64,000 nt of DNA from Nocardioides luteus (GTDB lineage: Bacteria; Actinomycetota; Actinomycetes; Propionibacteriales; Nocardioidaceae): contig NZ_BMRK01000013.1 of NCBI RefSeq assembly GCF_014648595.1, forward strand, positions 62,001 to 126,000. The letters run 5' to 3'. Shown piece by piece: positions 52,648 through 62,236 of the stretch (its first letter is position 1; the number at the start of each line of letters is the position of its first letter). A program made the translations under genes and the position numbers. The notes below the pieces were generated by a model, which did not search any database, was not told the origin of the DNA, and saw nothing but the letters and a program-made list of their open reading frames with translations.

Positions 52648-53645
52648 TCGTCCCCGAGGCGGCGCCCCTCGTCGAAGCCGACGGGCTCGTCAAGCACTTC
52701 GGCGGCGGCAAGGGGCCCTTCACACCCCACCGCCCGCCCGTACGCGCCGTCGACGGCGTCTCCCTGACGATCAGGCGCGGCGAGACGCTCGGGCTCGTCG
52801 GCGAGTCCGGCTCCGGGAAGTCCACGCTCGGCCGGCTGATCCTGCGGCTCATCGAACCGACCAGCGGCTCGGTCACCTTCGACGGCCAGGACATCGCCCA
52901 GCTCACCAAGCGCGAGCTCACCCAGCTCCGCAAGCGGATGCAGCTGGTCTTCCAGGACCCGTTCAGCTCGTTCAACCCGCGGATGACCATCGCCCAGGTG
53001 CTGACCGAGCCGATGGTCGTCCACGGCATGGGCGACCGGGAGAGCCGCACCCGGCGCGCCAAGGAGCTGCTCGACCTCGTCGGCCTGCCCTCCTTCGCCA
53101 TGGAGCGCTACCCGCACCAGTTCTCCGGCGGCCAGGCCCAGCGCATCGGGATCGCCCGCGCGCTGGCCACCGACCCCGACCTGATCGTCTGCGACGAGGC
53201 CGTCAGCGCCCTCGACGTCTCCGTTCAGGCCCAGGTGCTCAACCTGCTCAAGGAGGTCCAGCGCGAGCTCGGCCTCTCCTACCTCTTCATCGCCCACGAC
53301 CTCAACGTCGTCCGCTACATCTCCGACCGCGTCTGCGTGATGTATCTCGGCAAGCTCGCCGAGGTGGCGCCCGCCGACGACATCAGCGAGCGGCCCCAGC
53401 ACCCCTACTCGCAGGCCCTGATGGCCTCGATCCCCTCCCCCGACGCCCACCACCAGCTGCGTACGCCGCTCGCCGGTGAGATCCCCAGCCCGCGACGGCC
53501 ACCGTCGGGCTGCCGGTTCCACCCGCGCTGCGCGCAGAGCGTCGACGGCTGCGACCGCGACGAGCCCGAGCTGCTGACGATCGGTCACGACGGCGATGCC
53601 CGCAGTGTCGCCTGCCACCTCTTCGACCCCACTCCCGCGAGGTGA
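52644..53645 (+). CDS. ABC importer ATPase (OppF/DppF-like)
   Basis: A 333-aa ATPase. '[20 protein letters not shown]' is Walker A, '[34 protein letters not shown]' spans the signature and Walker B. The C-terminal '[18 protein letters not shown]' is the peptide-type tail. It pairs with the upstream ATPase. Confidence 0.94.
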   Translation: MIVPEAAPLVEADGLVKHFGGGKGPFTPHRPPVRAVDGVSLTIRRGETLGLVGESGSGKSTLGRLILRLIEPTSGSVTFDGQDIAQLTKRELTQLRKRMQLVFQDPFSSFNPRMTIAQVLTEPMVVHGMGDRESRTRRAKELLDLVGLPSFAMERYPHQFSGGQAQRIGIARALATDPDLIVCDEAVSALDVSVQAQVLNLLKEVQRELGLSYLFIAHDLNVVRYISDRVCVMYLGKLAEVAPADDISERPQHPYSQALMASIPSPDAHHQLRTPLAGEIPSPRRPPSGCRFHPRCAQSVDGCDRDEPELLTIGHDGDARSVACHLFDPTPAR

Positions 53646-53649
53646 TCGC

Positions 53650-54612
53650 ATGCTCCTCTATGCCGGACGACGCCTGACCTACGGCCTGCTGGTGCTCGCC
53701 CTGGTCGCCACCCTGGTCTTCCTCATCATCCGACTGATCCCGGGCGACGCCGTCCGCCTCCAGATGGCCGACGCCCCCGGCGTCACCCAGGCGCAGATCG
53801 ATCAACGCACCGCCGAGCTCGGCCTCGACGAGCCGATCCTGTCCCAGTTCGGCCACTTCGTCGGCGGGCTGGCGCAGGGTGATCTCGGCACCTCCTTCGA
53901 CGACGAGCGCCCCGTCACGACCAAGATCCTCGAGCGGCTCCCGGCCACGTTGGAGCTCGGCCTGCTCGCCATCCTCTTCGGCGTCCTGCTCGGGGTGCCG
54001 TTCGGCATGCTCTCCGCGATCCGGCACCACAGCGTCGTCGACAACGTGATGCGCTTCCTTGCGGTGATCGGCATGTCGGTGCCGAACTTCTGGCTTGCGC
54101 TCCTGCTGATCACCTTCCTGGCGCTCTGGTTCGGCTGGTCCCCGCCGCTGGTCTACGCCTCCCCCGCCGAGAACCTCGGTCAGAACCTCGTCCACATGCT
54201 GCTCCCCGCGATCGCCCTGGGCGCGGCGACGATGGCGAGCATCGCCCGGATGCTGCGCTCCTCGCTGCTGGAGGTGCTCGGCTCGAACTTCGTCCGCACC
54301 ATCCGCTCCCGCGGCGCCTCCGAGCGCGTGGTCGTGCTCAAGCACGCCGGCCGCAGCTCGATGATCCCGGTCTTCACCGTGCTCGGTCTGCAGGTCGGCC
54401 ACATCCTCGGTGGCACCGTCATCCTCGAGCGCATCTTCGCCATCCCCGGGATGGGCTCGCTGATCTTCGAGGCGGTCGGGCAGCGCGACTACCCGGTCAT
54501 CCTCGGCTGCGTCATCTTCTACGGCGCCATCTTCATCCTCGTCAACGTCGTGGTCGACCTGCTCTACGCGGTCATCGACCCGCGGATCCGTTACAAAGGA
54601 GCCTCCGCATGA
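53650..54612 (+). CDS. ABC importer permease (DppB-like)
   Basis: A 320-aa protein with six membrane segments. 'RRLTYGLLVLALVATLVFLIIRLIPGDAVRLQ' is the DppB-type start. The EAA loop is 'RSRGASERVVVLKHAGRSSMIPVFTVLG'. The ATG at 53650 has no strong RBS but follows the previous stop by four bases. Confidence 0.93.
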   Translation: MLLYAGRRLTYGLLVLALVATLVFLIIRLIPGDAVRLQMADAPGVTQAQIDQRTAELGLDEPILSQFGHFVGGLAQGDLGTSFDDERPVTTKILERLPATLELGLLAILFGVLLGVPFGMLSAIRHHSVVDNVMRFLAVIGMSVPNFWLALLLITFLALWFGWSPPLVYASPAENLGQNLVHMLLPAIALGAATMASIARMLRSSLLEVLGSNFVRTIRSRGASERVVVLKHAGRSSMIPVFTVLGLQVGHILGGTVILERIFAIPGMGSLIFEAVGQRDYPVILGCVIFYGAIFILVNVVVDLLYAVIDPRIRYKGASA

Positions 54613-55496
54613 GCATCGCCCTCTCCGGCACCGCACCGGCAGTACGCCGCCCCCGCACCCGCAGCGGCCTGCGCCGCTTCACCCGCGAGCAGCCCCTCGG
54701 GGCCATCGCCCTCTTCCTCATCTCCCTCTTCGTGGTCGTCGCCGTGCTGGCGCCGTGGATCGCTCCGTACGACCCGTTGGCCCAGGACCGGGTGAACATC
54801 CTGACCGGACCCGGGGTCGGCGGGCACCCAGCCGGCACCGACGAGCTCGGCCGCGACGTACTCAGCCGGTCGCTCTACGGCGCCCGGACCTCCCTGCTGA
54901 TCGCGGTCGCCACGCTCGCCCTGGGTGGCGCGATCGGCCTGGTCGTCGGCGTCGTATCCGGCTACTTCGGCGGCACCTGGGTCGACTCGATCCTGCAGCG
55001 CGCCATGGACGCGCTGATGGCGATCCCCTCGATCGTGCTGCTGCTGTTCGTGGCCGCCCTCCTCGGCCCGAGCGTACGCAACACCGTGATCGCCCTGAGC
55101 CTGCTGGTGATCCCCTCGATCAACCGGGTGGCGCGAGGCGAGATGCTCCGCATCCGGGAGGAGCCGTACGTCGAGGCCGCCCGGTCGGTCGGCTGCGGGA
55201 CGCCCCGGATCCTGATCCGCTACGGGCTGCCCAACCTCATGGCACCGCTCTTCGTCATGGGCTCGCTGCTCTTCGCGGTCATCCTGATCGCCGAGTCGGC
55301 CCTCAGCTTCCTCGGCATCGGCACCCCGCCGCCCACCCCGTCGTGGGGCCGGATGCTGAGCGAGGGCCGCAGCCAGCTCGAGATCGCCCCGTGGATGACC
55401 GTCGTCCCGGGCCTGATCCTGTCCATCTCCGTCCTGGCGTTCAACCTCCTCGGCGACGCCATGCGTGACTTCCTCGACCCCAAGCAGCGCCGCTAG
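54609..55496 (+). CDS. ABC importer permease (DppC-like)
   Basis: A 295-aa protein with an N-terminal DppC signature (FTREQPLGAIALFLISLFVVVAVLAPWIAPYDP). 'AGTDELGRDVLSRSLYGARTSL' and the EAA loop 'VEAARSVGCGTPRILIRYGLPNLMAPLFV' follow. It overlaps the previous gene by four bases (ATGA). Confidence 0.93.
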   Translation: MSIALSGTAPAVRRPRTRSGLRRFTREQPLGAIALFLISLFVVVAVLAPWIAPYDPLAQDRVNILTGPGVGGHPAGTDELGRDVLSRSLYGARTSLLIAVATLALGGAIGLVVGVVSGYFGGTWVDSILQRAMDALMAIPSIVLLLFVAALLGPSVRNTVIALSLLVIPSINRVARGEMLRIREEPYVEAARSVGCGTPRILIRYGLPNLMAPLFVMGSLLFAVILIAESALSFLGIGTPPPTPSWGRMLSEGRSQLEIAPWMTVVPGLILSISVLAFNLLGDAMRDFLDPKQRR

Positions 55497-55520
55497 CCCA
55501 TCCCACCCAAGGAGTCCGTG

Positions 55521-57170
55521 ATGCCCCACCTCAACCCCCGTCTCACCAGACGGCAGACCCGGACCGCCGGTGCGGCCCTGGCCGCTGCCTGCCTCGCTCT
55601 GACCGCAGCATGCTCCGGCGCCGACGGCGCCGCCTCCGGGAAGGGCAAGATCGTCGAGGACGCCGGACCGCCCCAGGACGGCGGCATCCTGCACACCGCG
55701 GCGACCGCGGACGCACCTTCGCTGGACATCCAGAAGGAGGCGTCCTACATGACCCACGTCGCGGTCGGCTCGGTCTACAGCCGGCTGGTCGCGCCGAAGA
55801 CCGGCAAGGACATCGCCTACGGCTCGAGCGACCTCGAGGGCGACCTGGCCGAGAAGTGGTCGAAGTCGAAGGACCTGAAGACCTGGACCTTCAACCTGCG
55901 GCAGGGCGTCACCTTCCACGACAAGCCGCCGGTCAACGGCCGCGAGCTCACCTCCGCCGACGTGAAGTGCACGGTCGACCGGATCAAGTCGCTGCCCGGC
56001 CACCAGCTCGGGCTGGTCGCCAACGTCGCCGAGCTGCAGACGCCGGACCCGTACACCGTGGTCTTCACGCTCACCTCCGCGAACACCGCCTTCGACCAGA
56101 CCATGGCCAACCCGTTCATGGCGATCCTCCCCTGCGAGGGCACCAAGGGCGAGTTCAACCTGGCCGAGGACGCGATCGGCACCGGCCCGTTCATGCTGAA
56201 GAGCTGGAAGCGCGACCAGGAGCGCGTGCTGGAGAAGAACCCCGACTACTTCGTCGAGGGCCTCCCCCACCTCGACGGCATCCAGACCACGGTCCTGCCC
56301 GACGCCCAGGCGCAGATCGCCGCCCTGCGCAGCGGCAAGCTCGACATGATCTCCTCGCTCTCCACCGAGAAGCGCCAGGTCGACCAGATGCTCAAGCAGA
56401 TCGACGGCCTGCAGCTGCGCACCGAGAAGGGCATCACCCAGACGCGCGTCTTCATGAACGCGGAGAAGGGACCGTTCAGCAAGCTCGAGGTCCGCCGGGC
56501 GGTGGCGCACGCGATCGACAAGGAGGGGATGATCAAGGCGCTCCGCTCGGGCGGCACGCTCACCGGCCCGATCACGCCGACCCTGTTCGGCGCGATGCCG
56601 CAGGACGAGGTCGACGAGCTGCTCGAGTACGACCCGGAGAAGGCCAAGGAGCTGCTCGCCGAGGCCGGCTACCCCGACGGCTTCTCGGCCGAGCTGGTCG
56701 CCACCGACGGCTATGGCGAGACCATCCTGCGCGAGGCCCAGTGGGTGCAGGAGGACCTGGCCAAGATCGGCATCGACCTGACCATCGACCAGCAGGACTA
56801 CGCCACCTACGTCAGCTCGACCTGGCCCGAGACGAAGTACGACATCATGTACGGCCTGCAGACCCCGATGCTGACGGCCGACGAGTACCTCACCTCGGAG
56901 TACACCAGCACCGGCACCCGCAACTGGTCGAAGGTCAACGACCCGAAGCTCGACGAGATGGTCGCCGCCCAGCGGGTGCTCACCGACGACGCGGAGCGCG
57001 AGAAGGCGCTGCAGGACATCGAGCGCTACATCATGGAGAACGTCTCCACCCCGCTGCCGCTCTACGCCTACGACACCCAGACGCTCTACTCCGGCAAGGT
57101 CCACGACTACTTCCCGCACCCGGACTACTCCACCCGGGAGCTCCAGGACGTCTGGATGGAGCAGGAGTGA
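55521..57170 (+). CDS. ABC substrate-binding lipoprotein (family 5)
   Basis: A 549-aa lipoprotein with lipobox LTAAC after a Sec signal. 'AEKWSKSKDLKTWTFNLRQGVTFHDKPPVNGRELTSADVKCTVDRI' is the SBP_bac_5 signature. The ligand is unknown; the downstream catabolic genes suggest it may not be a peptide. The ATG at 55521 has the RBS AAGGAG. Confidence 0.93.
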   Translation: MPHLNPRLTRRQTRTAGAALAAACLALTAACSGADGAASGKGKIVEDAGPPQDGGILHTAATADAPSLDIQKEASYMTHVAVGSVYSRLVAPKTGKDIAYGSSDLEGDLAEKWSKSKDLKTWTFNLRQGVTFHDKPPVNGRELTSADVKCTVDRIKSLPGHQLGLVANVAELQTPDPYTVVFTLTSANTAFDQTMANPFMAILPCEGTKGEFNLAEDAIGTGPFMLKSWKRDQERVLEKNPDYFVEGLPHLDGIQTTVLPDAQAQIAALRSGKLDMISSLSTEKRQVDQMLKQIDGLQLRTEKGITQTRVFMNAEKGPFSKLEVRRAVAHAIDKEGMIKALRSGGTLTGPITPTLFGAMPQDEVDELLEYDPEKAKELLAEAGYPDGFSAELVATDGYGETILREAQWVQEDLAKIGIDLTIDQQDYATYVSSTWPETKYDIMYGLQTPMLTADEYLTSEYTSTGTRNWSKVNDPKLDEMVAAQRVLTDDAEREKALQDIERYIMENVSTPLPLYAYDTQTLYSGKVHDYFPHPDYSTRELQDVWMEQE

Positions 57171-58045
57171 GCAGCGGCCCTCGCGTCCAGGACGAGGCGT
57201 CCCACCTCACCTGCGCCGTCGACGCGATGTGGGACGTCGGCGGAGCGCCGCCGCGGCCCGGGGAGCCGGTGGAGGTCACCGCGGGCGTCCACCTGCTGCT
57301 CGCGCCGAACGCCAACCACTGGACGTACGAGGGCACCAACACCTGGATCCTCGTCGGGGAGGGCCGGGCCGTGGTCATCGACCCCGGCCCGACCGACCCC
57401 GGCCACCTGGACCGCATCGACGAGGTCGTACGCAGCGCCGGTGCCCGCGTCGAGACGGTCCTGCTCAGCCACCACCACGGCGACCACTCCCAGGCGGCCG
57501 GCGCGGTGGCCGAGCGCTGGCGGGCGCCGATCAGGCCGCGGGTGCAGAAGGGGCTGATCCCCGACGGCACCCGGTTCGACCTGGGCCGGCGCACCGAGAT
57601 CCGCACGCTCACCACGCCCGGCCACACCTCCGACGGGGTGAGCTTCGCGCTCGGCGGGCGGCGGGTGATGCTCACCGGCGACACCGTGCTGGCCAGGTTC
57701 AACCCCTACATCTCGCATCCCGACGGCACCATCGCGGACATGCTCGGGTCGATGGCCCGGATCGCGGACCTGGTCGACGACGACTGGACGCTGCTCCCGG
57801 GCCACGGGCCGGCGGTGCGCGAGCCGACGACGTACCTGCACGCCCGGATCGCGGACCGGCGGCGCCGCATCGACCAGGTCGCCGGGCTGCTCGCCGACGG
57901 CGTGGCTCGCGAGCACGTGACCGACCACGTCTACGCCAAGGTCGACGACCAGCGGCTGCCCGCCGCCCGGGCGTCGGTCGAGGCCATCCTCCACTTCCTC
58001 GACACTCGCGGCCCCGCGCAGCGGGAGAAAGGCAGCACCGTATGA
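57167..58045 (+). CDS. MBL-fold metallo-hydrolase
   Basis: A 292-aa hydrolase from a GTG that overlaps the previous stop (GTGA). The zinc motif HHHGDH is near residues 102–107. 'LTTPGHTSDGVSFALGGRRVMLTGDTVLAR' and 'LLPGHGPAV' complete the site. The layout resembles the LACTB2-like hydrolase group. It may open a lactone or thioester of the imported compound. Confidence 0.9.
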   Translation: MSSGPRVQDEASHLTCAVDAMWDVGGAPPRPGEPVEVTAGVHLLLAPNANHWTYEGTNTWILVGEGRAVVIDPGPTDPGHLDRIDEVVRSAGARVETVLLSHHHGDHSQAAGAVAERWRAPIRPRVQKGLIPDGTRFDLGRRTEIRTLTTPGHTSDGVSFALGGRRVMLTGDTVLARFNPYISHPDGTIADMLGSMARIADLVDDDWTLLPGHGPAVREPTTYLHARIADRRRRIDQVAGLLADGVAREHVTDHVYAKVDDQRLPAARASVEAILHFLDTRGPAQREKGSTV

Positions 58046-58473
58046 GTACGACGACCCCGGAGGTCTCACCGGAGGCACGCTTCGCGCCGCGGCCGACCCC
58101 CGAGACCCAGCCCTACTGGGACGCCACCGCCGCCGGCCGCCTCGACCTGCCGAGGTGCCGCCCCTGCGACCAGGTGTTCTTCTACCCGCGCTCCTCCTGC
58201 CCGCAGTGCGGGTCGACCGACCTCGAGTGGGTGACCTGCTCCGGCAGGGGCCTGCTGCACACCTACGTGGTCTCCCACCGCCCCGCGCCCGGCTTCCCGG
58301 TGCCGACCGTCATCGCCGTCGTCGAGCTCGAGGAGGGCCCGCGGATGATGACCAACCTGGTCGACGCCGACCCCGGCTCGCTCGAGCTGGACATGCCGGT
58401 GCAGGTGCGCTTCGAGCAGCGCAAGGGCGTCGTCGTACCCGTCTTCGCGCCTGCGAAGGAGGACGCCCGATGA
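58042..58473 (+). CDS. Zn-ribbon/OB-fold (DUF35) protein, thiolase partner
   Basis: A 143-aa protein. The rubredoxin-like zinc ribbon uses C39, C42, C53 and C56 (CRPCDQ, CPQCG), and an OB fold follows. DUF35 proteins act with thiolase-like partners such as the SCP2/Ltp2 aldolase-thiolases. It overlaps both neighbours by four bases. Confidence 0.9.
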   Translation: MSTTTPEVSPEARFAPRPTPETQPYWDATAAGRLDLPRCRPCDQVFFYPRSSCPQCGSTDLEWVTCSGRGLLHTYVVSHRPAPGFPVPTVIAVVELEEGPRMMTNLVDADPGSLELDMPVQVRFEQRKGVVVPVFAPAKEDAR

Positions 58474-59612
58474 GCCGCGACGTCGTCATCATGGGTGCCG
58501 CCGAGACCGAGATCGGCAAGCTGCCCACCACCTCGACCCTCGAGCTGCACCTGGAGGGCGCCCGGCGGGCGCTCGCCGACGCCAACCTGACCAAGGACCA
58601 GGTCGACGGCATCGCCTCGGTCTCCGTCCCGGGCCCGGTCCAAGTCGCGCACGCCCTGGGAATCACGCCGACCTACGTCGACGGCACCGGAGTCGGCGGC
58701 TCCTCCTTCCTCTTCCACGTACGCCACGCCACCGCCGCCATCAAGGCCGGCTACGCCGACGTGGTGCTGGTGACCCACGGCGAGTCCGGCCGGTCCCGGG
58801 TCGGCGCGCCCACCCATCCGCGCGGGAACGACTCGGTGCTGGCGCAGTTCGAGCTGCCGTACGGTGTCGTCGGGCCGCCGACGAGCTTCACCGTCCCCGC
58901 CCGCCGGTTCCTCCACGAGACCGACAACACCCTCGAGCAGCTCGCCGAGGTCGCGGTCGCGCAGCGGCGCTGGTCCTCGCGGAACCCGCGCGCGATGTTC
59001 CGCGACGAGGTCACCGTCGACGACGTCCTCGGCGCCAAGATGATCGCCGACCCGTTCACGCTGCTGATGTGCTGCCTGGTGACAGACGGCGGCGGTGCGC
59101 TGGTCGTCGCCTCGCGCGAGTTCGCCGAGGCCCACGGCAGCGACAAGCCCCTCGTCCACGTCCTCGGCACCGGCGAGGCGGCCACCAGCCCGCTGATCTC
59201 GCAGATGGAGGACATGACCCGCTGCAAGCAGTTCACCCTGTCCAGCCAGGCGGCGTTCAAGGAGTCGGGCACCTCCCAGGCCGACATCGACCACCTGATG
59301 ATCTACGACGCCTTCGCGCACGTGCCGCTCTACGGCCTCGAGGACATGGGCTTCGTCGGCCGTGGCGAGTCGGGCGCGTTCGTCGCCGACGGTCACACCT
59401 CCCCCGGCGGCCGGCTGCCGATGAACACCAACGGCGGCGGCATGTCCTACACCCACACCGGGATGTACGGGATGTTCGCCATCCAGGAGTCCGTACGCCA
59501 GCTGCGCGGTGAAGCCGCCGCGCAGGTCGACGGGGTGAGCACCAGCCTCGTGCTCGGCAACGGCGGCATGTTCATGAGCGCGGCCACCCTCATCCTCGCC
59601 AACCAGCGCTAG
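58470..59612 (+). CDS. Thiolase-like protein (SCP2/Ltp-type)
   Basis: A 380-aa thiolase-fold protein of the lipid-transfer type. 'VVIMGAAETEIGKLPTTSTLELHLEGARRALADANL' opens it. 'GTGVGGSSFLFHVRHATAAIKAGYADVVLVTHGES' holds the active-site position, with Ser where degradative thiolases have Cys. 'NTNGGGMSYTHTGMYGM' holds a conserved His. With the DUF35 partner it may cleave a side chain by a retro-aldol or thiolytic step. Confidence 0.87.
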   Translation: MSRDVVIMGAAETEIGKLPTTSTLELHLEGARRALADANLTKDQVDGIASVSVPGPVQVAHALGITPTYVDGTGVGGSSFLFHVRHATAAIKAGYADVVLVTHGESGRSRVGAPTHPRGNDSVLAQFELPYGVVGPPTSFTVPARRFLHETDNTLEQLAEVAVAQRRWSSRNPRAMFRDEVTVDDVLGAKMIADPFTLLMCCLVTDGGGALVVASREFAEAHGSDKPLVHVLGTGEAATSPLISQMEDMTRCKQFTLSSQAAFKESGTSQADIDHLMIYDAFAHVPLYGLEDMGFVGRGESGAFVADGHTSPGGRLPMNTNGGGMSYTHTGMYGMFAIQESVRQLRGEAAAQVDGVSTSLVLGNGGMFMSAATLILANQR

Positions 59613-59642
59613 CCCACCCCCATCCAGCAAGGAGCTGACAGC

Positions 59643-60557
59643 ATGAACGACACCCAACGCCAGGTCGTGATCATCACCGGCGCCGGCCGTGGCCTCGGCC
59701 GCGCCCACGCGCTCGAGTTCGCCCGCCGGGGCGCGGCCGTGGTCGTCAACGACCTCGGCGCCGGCCTCGACGGCACCGGCAAGGCCGACGACCCCGCCCA
59801 GCAGGTCGTCGAGGAGGTACGCGCGCTCGGCGGCGAGGCGATCGCCAACGGCAGCGACATCAGCGACCCCGAGGGCGCCCAGAAGCTCTTCCAGGACGCC
59901 CTCAACGAGTGGGGCAAGGTCGACGTGCTGGTCAACAACGCCGGCATCCTGCGCGACCGGATGCTGGTCAACATGTCCATCGACGAGTGGGACGCGGTCA
60001 TCAAGGTCCACCTGCGCGGCACCTTCGCGCCGATGAGCGTCGCCGCCCAGCACTGGCGCGAGCTCGCCAAGCGGGGCGAGGACGTCGACGCCCGGATCAT
60101 CAACACCACCTCCTCCTCCGGCATCTACGGCAACCCGGGCCAGATCAACTACGGCGCCGCCAAGGCCGGCATCGCGGCGATGACCGTGATCGCCGCCCAG
60201 GAGCTGCGCCGCTACGGCATCACCGTCAACGCGATCGCCCCCGCCGCCCTGACCCGGATGACGGAGAACCTCAACCCCAACCGCCCGACGGTCGCCGAGG
60301 GCGAGTGGAACCCCGGTGCACCCGAGAACGTCTCCCCCGTGGTCGCCTGGCTGGCCTCGCCGTCGGCTCGCGAGGTGACCGGCCGCGTCTTCAACGTCCG
60401 TGGTGGCCACGTCAGCGTGGCCGAGGGCTGGGTCGCCGGCCCGACCGAGGAGAAGGACGGGCCGTGGACCGTCGACGAGCTCGACGTGGTGCTTCCCAGC
60501 ATGATCGCCGAGGCCCGGGCCAACTCGCTCACCAGCGGAAGGACGCCGGAGGCATGA
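59643..60557 (+). CDS. SDR family dehydrogenase (hydroxyacyl-CoA type)
   Basis: A 304-aa SDR. TGAGRGLG binds NAD, 'NNAGILRDRMLVNMSIDEWD' and YGAAK (catalytic Tyr/Lys) are present, and the length and 'VVNDLGAG' segment resemble the multifunctional-enzyme-2 hydroxyacyl-CoA dehydrogenases. It is followed by a MaoC hydratase, the usual partner in beta-oxidation. Confidence 0.92.
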   Translation: MNDTQRQVVIITGAGRGLGRAHALEFARRGAAVVVNDLGAGLDGTGKADDPAQQVVEEVRALGGEAIANGSDISDPEGAQKLFQDALNEWGKVDVLVNNAGILRDRMLVNMSIDEWDAVIKVHLRGTFAPMSVAAQHWRELAKRGEDVDARIINTTSSSGIYGNPGQINYGAAKAGIAAMTVIAAQELRRYGITVNAIAPAALTRMTENLNPNRPTVAEGEWNPGAPENVSPVVAWLASPSAREVTGRVFNVRGGHVSVAEGWVAGPTEEKDGPWTVDELDVVLPSMIAEARANSLTSGRTPEA

Positions 60558-61414
60558 GTCTGGACCAGTCCGTCATCGGCGTACGCTCCGAGCCCGAGTT
60601 TCGCTCCTGGACCAGCGCCGACACCCTCCTCTACGCCCTGGGCGTGGGGGCCGGCCACGACGACCCGCTGAGCGACCTGCGCTACACGACCGAGCACGGC
60701 GACGACGAGTGCGGCGAGCAGAAGGTGCTGCCGACCTTCGGCGTGATGGTCACCTGGGGCGCCAGACGCGGCGGCAGGAAGATGGGCGACTTCAACCCCG
60801 CCATGCTGGTCCATGCCGAGCAGGAGGTCGTCCTGCACCGGCCGCTGAGCGCGGCCGGGACGGTCTCGCTCAGCTCCCAGGTCACCGGCATGTACGACAA
60901 GGGATCCGGCGCACTGGTCGCGAGCGAGGCGGAGGCGGTCGACCCGGAGACCGGTGAGCCCGTGGTGACCACCCGCAGCTCGGTCTTCATCCGCGGCGAG
61001 GGCGGCTTCGGCGGCGACCCGGGGCCCAAGGCGGCCTCACCGATCCCCGAGCGTGATCCCGACGAGCTGGTGGTGATGCCGACCTGGCCCGGTCAGGCGC
61101 TGCTCTACCGGCTCAGCGGCGACCGCAACCCGCTGCACTCCGACCCGCGCTTCTCCGCGCGCGGCGGCTTCGAGCGGCCCATCCTGCACGGCCTGTGCAC
61201 CTACGGTGTCACCGGCCGGGCGCTGGTGCGCACGATCGCGGACGGGGACGGCGACGCGATGGCCTCGATGGCCGGGCGCTTCTCCGCACCGGTGCTCCCC
61301 GGCGAGAAGCTGCAGGTCGCGATGTGGCGGCTCGACGAGACGACGACCGCCTTCCAGACCCGGAAGGAGGACGGCACCGTGGTGGTCGATCGTGGCCTGG
61401 CCACCTGGCGCTGA
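60554..61414 (+). CDS. MaoC-type enoyl-CoA hydratase
   Basis: A 286-aa double hotdog protein. The C-terminal hydratase-2 motif is 'YRLSGDRNPLHSDPRFSARGGFERPILHGLCTYG', with Asp and His. The N-terminal half is the non-catalytic hotdog. It overlaps the SDR by four bases. Confidence 0.92.
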   Translation: MSLDQSVIGVRSEPEFRSWTSADTLLYALGVGAGHDDPLSDLRYTTEHGDDECGEQKVLPTFGVMVTWGARRGGRKMGDFNPAMLVHAEQEVVLHRPLSAAGTVSLSSQVTGMYDKGSGALVASEAEAVDPETGEPVVTTRSSVFIRGEGGFGGDPGPKAASPIPERDPDELVVMPTWPGQALLYRLSGDRNPLHSDPRFSARGGFERPILHGLCTYGVTGRALVRTIADGDGDAMASMAGRFSAPVLPGEKLQVAMWRLDETTTAFQTRKEDGTVVVDRGLATWR

Positions 61415-61451
61415 GCGGTGCGATGACCAGCCGATGACCGCCGGGCCTGGC

Positions 61452-62096
61452 CTACTCGGAGGCCGGCAGCGCTCCCCCGGCGACCTCTCCGTCGAGAAGT
61501 CGCTGGGCGAGCGCGATCGCGTGCCTCGCGACCTTCCGCGCCTGCCGCTTCGTCTCACAGGCGGCCGTCATCCGGGCGGCCTCACCGATGAGCGCGGTCA
61601 GGATCGCACCCAGCAGCTGGTCCTCGTCGCTGCCGCCGAGGCCGAGCACCTGCAGGTTGCGGCGGATCCACTCGATGTTGCGGCGGCGGCGCATCACCTC
61701 GAACCCCGGCGGCCCGTCGCCGGCGTAGAAGACCGGCAGCAGCTCGCGGTCCTCCCAGACCGCGTCGAGGTAGGCCAGCGCGCCCGCCTCGAACTGCTCC
61801 AGCGGAGCCTCGACGCCGCTCTTGCGCGCCTTCGCGACGCTGGCCGCGGCGGCCGAGGCCAGCCGGTCGACGTACTCCTCCCAGAGCGCGAGGTAAAGCT
61901 GCTCCTTGCCACCGAAGTGGTGGTAGACGCTGCCGACGCTCGAGTCGGCCCGGGCGACGACGTCGGAGACGCTCGCCACCGCGTAGCCCTTCTCGGCGAA
62001 GACCTCTCGCGAGGCGTCCAGGAGCTGGCGGCGCGTCTCCTCGGTCTTCGCCCATCGGCGCCCCGCCGGGCGCTGCGGTTCGACCTCAAGGGACAT
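61452..62096 (-). CDS. TetR family regulator
   Basis: A 214-aa repressor. The helix-turn-helix is 'TRRQLLDASREVFAEKGYAVASVSDVVARADSSVGSVYHHFGGKEQLYLAL'. The ligand domain is unremarkable. It is divergent from an acyl-CoA dehydrogenase, with a 21-bp palindrome between. The same motif occurs before the ABC cluster. The likely inducer is an acyl-CoA of the pathway (inference). Confidence 0.92.
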   Translation of the reverse strand: MSLEVEPQRPAGRRWAKTEETRRQLLDASREVFAEKGYAVASVSDVVARADSSVGSVYHHFGGKEQLYLALWEEYVDRLASAAAASVAKARKSGVEAPLEQFEAGALAYLDAVWEDRELLPVFYAGDGPPGFEVMRRRRNIEWIRRNLQVLGLGGSDEDQLLGAILTALIGEAARMTAACETKRQARKVARHAIALAQRLLDGEVAGGALPASE

Positions 62097-62190
62097 CGTT
62101 CACTCCTGTCGTGGTGGCGGGATCTTCTCACAATATGCGCATTTCCTCTTGACGACGAACCGCTACTGCGTGACTCTTCTCATAGTCCTA

Positions 62191-62211
62191 TTCTAGAAAA
62201 TCATTCTAGAA
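62191..62211. promoter_or_regulatory. TetR-type operator next to the TetR gene
   Basis: TTCTAGA-AAATCAT-TCTAGAA, perfect 7-bp arms. It matches the core of the site at 51548–51564 (CTAGA-n7-TCTAG). Confidence 0.8.
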
Positions 62212-62236
62212 AGTCACTCTAACCGAGGGAGCGGCA

